This document shows, piece after piece, positions 56,195-58,023 of a stretch of DNA of 58,023 nucleotides. Within the stretch, counting starts at the first letter, position 1; each line of letters starts with the position of its first letter. The stretch is from JAUIEH01 sp964483375 (GTDB lineage Bacteria > Pseudomonadota > Alphaproteobacteria > Caulobacterales > Maricaulaceae): contig CAZABJ010000010.1 in assembly GCA_964483375.1 (NCBI GenBank), positions 1 through 58,023 on the forward strand. The letters are read 5' to 3'. The position numbers and the translations under genes were made by a program. Under the pieces are notes generated by a model that was given only the letters and a program-made list of their open reading frames with translations, ran no database searches and was not told where the DNA came from.

Positions 56195-56902
56195 ATGCAC
56201 GGAGCCGAAGGGCATCTGCTGCTGGCGACGCGGGCGTTTATTGAAGAACGCGGCATGACCGCGGACGAACTCAATCACGCCGTCGGCTTGCGGGAGAATG
56301 CGATTGAGCATTGGCTCGACAACGGCCGCCGTCTGCATCGCAACGAACAGCAAAAGCTCGAAGCTTGGCTTTCCGGTTATGACGCCGCCCAATCGGCTTT
56401 GCGGGCGGGCGACTTTGACGAACCCGGCTCCGCGACCCCGGATAATGGGGAGTTCGATTACGACCGGCGCATGGAGATCTACAAGGTGGTCGTCGGGGCC
56501 ACCGAAAACGGCATCGACCGCCGTCACGCGCTGAACCGGTTCTATTTTTCCGTCGTCGTGGCTATTTTCGTGTCGATTTCCTTCGTCACCCGCACGGAGA
56601 ACTCTGATTTTCCCACGACGGTCATCGTCTCGGGCGCGCTCATGCTGGCCTGCCTGAACAATGTGCTCTGGCTGTCCTCAATCCTGGCGGCGCGGGCGCT
56701 CAATCGGTCGAAATATGACGTGATCATCGAACTCGAGCGGCACTTGGAATACGCGCCCTTTACCCGGGAGTGGGATTTTCATGTGGCCAACCGCCGGGAT
56801 CGCCTGCAGTTCACGATGATCGAAATCATGCTGCCGGTGGTGCTGACGATACTATGCGTTGTGCTGCTGTATCTGTTGGCTGCGGGAATCGTCAGCCTTT
56901 GA
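56195..56902 (+). CDS. HTH plus three-helix membrane protein (RipA/8xMP-like)
   Basis: 235 residues, starting 2 bp after the TIR gene stop. Residues 15-60 resemble an XRE-type HTH (GMTADELNHAVGLRENAIEHWLDNGRRLHRNEQQKLEAWL). From 93 on, the pattern IYKVVVGATENGIDRRHALNRFYFSVVVAIF, then a second helix, LNRSKYDVIIELERHLEYAPFTREWDF, and a final helix MIEIMLPVVLTILCVVLLYLLAA recalls the RipA-family octameric membrane protein (8xMP) pattern. Membrane helices: 116-132, 142-165, 208-233. Resemblance is from remembered family pattern and the HTH assignment is tentative. Confidence 0.75.
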   Translation: MHGAEGHLLLATRAFIEERGMTADELNHAVGLRENAIEHWLDNGRRLHRNEQQKLEAWLSGYDAAQSALRAGDFDEPGSATPDNGEFDYDRRMEIYKVVVGATENGIDRRHALNRFYFSVVVAIFVSISFVTRTENSDFPTTVIVSGALMLACLNNVLWLSSILAARALNRSKYDVIIELERHLEYAPFTREWDFHVANRRDRLQFTMIEIMLPVVLTILCVVLLYLLAAGIVSL

Positions 56903-56985
56903 CGGGGCCCAAGCGCATCCAAATCCTGGGTCGCACGTATCTTATGGGGAGACGCGCGGGGTGCGCAGGAGCGGATGAGACGAGC

Positions 56986-57195
56986 ATGAAGAGGCAGCGT
57001 TCTATCTCCACGGTTATGGTCATGGCCGCAGCAGGGCTTTGCGGCGGCGTGTCGGCCACCGCACAGACGCTTGTCGCGCAGGCGCAAACCGAAGACGCGC
57101 CGTCGCGTCACGTTCGCGTGCACGCAGACGCCGATCGAGACCTCGCCGCCGGCGCCATCGTCGTCAGTGGCTGGCGGTTCTCCTTCATGCGCTAG
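56986..57195 (+). CDS. Possible small exported protein
   Basis: 69 residues. A signal-peptide-like N-terminus (RSISTVMVMAAAGLCGGVSATAQ) and a short polar tail ending GWRFSFMR. No family recognised. It lies between the membrane protein gene and the convergent hydratase gene, overlapping the latter by 4 bp. A GATGAGACGAG leader is a weak ribosome site. It could be a spurious frame. Confidence 0.4.
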   Translation: MKRQRSISTVMVMAAAGLCGGVSATAQTLVAQAQTEDAPSRHVRVHADADRDLAAGAIVVSGWRFSFMR

Positions 57196-57974
57196 TCTTC
57201 GCCGAAGCGCGGCCGACGCTTTTCGAGAAAGGCGCGGTAGCCTTCCTGGAAATCCGCGCTGCGGAAGGCGTCGTTGAACAAACGCCGGCTTTCCTCGGTC
57301 TCTTGAGAGACGCCTGACTGAATAAGCCGCATAATCCGTTTAGTCGTCCGGGCCGTCGACGGCGCGCCATCCGCTATCGCAGAAACGGTTTGAGCCGTGA
57401 CGGCGTCCAGCGCGTGTGGCTCGACCAGGCGGTCGATCAATCCCGCAGCGAGCGCTTCCTCCGCCTCAATCAGCCGCGCGGTGAACAACATGTCCTTGGC
57501 GAAGGACGCGCCCACCGCGTCCACCAGCCGCTGGGTGTCGTTGAGGGGGTAGGCGAGGCCGATTTTCGCCGGGGTTATCCCGAACCGGGCGCCGGCGGCG
57601 GCGAAGCGCAGGTCACAGGCCAGCGCGAGCCCGCACCCCCCGCCGATACATGGACCTTCGATTTTCGCCAGTGTGGGCTTTGGGAAGGCCGCGAGCGCGT
57701 CCAGCGCCGCCGCCACGGCTTGGGAATAGGCCGCCGCGCTTTCCGCGTCCGCATAAACGCTTTCGAACTCGCCGATATCAGCCCCCGCCGCGAATGCGCC
57801 GCCTCGCCCCGTAACGACCAACGCCCGAATCTCAGAGGCCGCCTCAGCCTCAGCCAAGAGCCCCGGCAGCGATCGCCACATGGCGAGCGTGAACGCATTG
57901 CGCTTCTCCGGCCGATTGATGACCAGGGTCCAGGCCGGAGCCTCTTGTTGAAGAAATAACTCTGAAGCGGTCAT
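57192..57974 (-). CDS. Enoyl-CoA hydratase/isomerase family protein
   Basis: 260-residue crotonase. Seen: LVINRPEKRNAFTLAMWRSL, FAAGADIGEFESV (first oxyanion loop), PTLAKIEGPCIGGGCGLALACDLRFAAAGARFGITPAKIGL (second oxyanion Gly and A.F..PE-like site with Pro-Ala in place of the usual Pro-Glu), LIEAEEALAAGLIDRLVEPHAL. The glutamate at the PE position of the canonical hydratase reads TPAKIGL, so classical hydratase catalysis is doubtful and an isomerase or other crotonase reaction is possible. Its ATG is 49 bp from the window end; nothing further is identifiable there. Confidence 0.9.
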   Translation of the reverse strand: MTASELFLQQEAPAWTLVINRPEKRNAFTLAMWRSLPGLLAEAEAASEIRALVVTGRGGAFAAGADIGEFESVYADAESAAAYSQAVAAALDALAAFPKPTLAKIEGPCIGGGCGLALACDLRFAAAGARFGITPAKIGLAYPLNDTQRLVDAVGASFAKDMLFTARLIEAEEALAAGLIDRLVEPHALDAVTAQTVSAIADGAPSTARTTKRIMRLIQSGVSQETEESRRLFNDAFRSADFQEGYRAFLEKRRPRFGED

Positions 57975-58023
57975 TGCGGCGGGATCGACGGAAGCCAGCG
58001 CTCGCGAGTGGCGTGATGGTGCC

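Overview
The window is a 58 kb, GC-rich, gene-dense chromosomal segment of an alphaproteobacterium. The evidence is C4-type 5-aminolevulinate synthase (hemA), a MucR/Ros zinc-finger regulator, an LdtR-like MarR regulator, a Bpt-type aminoacyl-protein transferase, a CBP3-type cytochrome bc1 chaperone, DUF2842, a K+-insensitive-type H+-PPase, and the operon nrdR-rib-nusB-thiL. The family cannot be fixed from sequence alone; a marine, aerobic Hyphomonadaceae/Parvularculaceae-like organism is plausible. No prophage, insertion sequence, CRISPR array or rRNA was found. One tRNA (Pro, GGG) is present. A run of 100 N (47911-48010) marks an assembly gap inside a gene.

Layout. 1-2073: 3' part of enolase, then a TerB-like repeat protein. 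2070-11622, all minus strand: a MotB-like protein, Bpt, a TRAP transporter of 2-oxoacid (TakP) type with two paralogous binding proteins, then an m5C DNA methyltransferase, an FAD monooxygenase and a Vsr mismatch endonuclease. 11702-18686: flavin reductase, penicillin-acylase-family hydrolase, a beta-hydroxyacid dehydrogenase, a TSDG-repeat (DUF4097-like) exported protein, hemB, a GNAT and a small membrane protein. 18756-22871: valine-catabolism genes (isobutyryl-CoA dehydrogenase, 3-hydroxyisobutyryl-CoA hydrolase, 3-hydroxyisobutyrate dehydrogenase) with a cold-shock-domain/DUF805 fusion inserted. 22964-25568: LdtR-like regulator, hemA, a small conserved protein, mucR. 25850-32616: glyA, nrdR, the riboflavin operon, nusB, thiL and an exported protein. 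32759-38674: hppA, bamE, CBP3 chaperone, plsX, fabH, ihfA. 38726-50705: homocysteine methyltransferase, tRNA-Pro, a four-repeat secreted protein, DUF2842, ctaA, a lipoprotein, rplM-rpsI, an exported caspase-like/Sel1 protein, a GH19-like protein broken by the gap, marC, a PhnZ-like HD protein and a cupin. 50702-57974: MFS transporter, DhlA-type haloalkane dehalogenase, lpdA, a TIR/FGE-like two-gene unit, a small exported ORF and an enoyl-CoA hydratase.

Most of the segment is housekeeping. Points that stand out: (i) a TIR - linker - transmembrane - FGE-like protein followed 2 bp later by an HTH/three-helix membrane protein, the best candidate for an undescribed sensing or defence pair; (ii) two perfect 14-bp palindromes placed end to end, one of them a near-consensus CRP-type site, upstream of the cold-shock/DUF805 gene; (iii) four copies of AAGGAAC in the mucR-glyA intergenic region; (iv) a riboflavin operon whose RibD lacks the deaminase domain and whose RibBA lacks the GTP cyclohydrolase zinc ligands; (v) a solitary Dcm-like methylase and Vsr flanking a flavoprotein.
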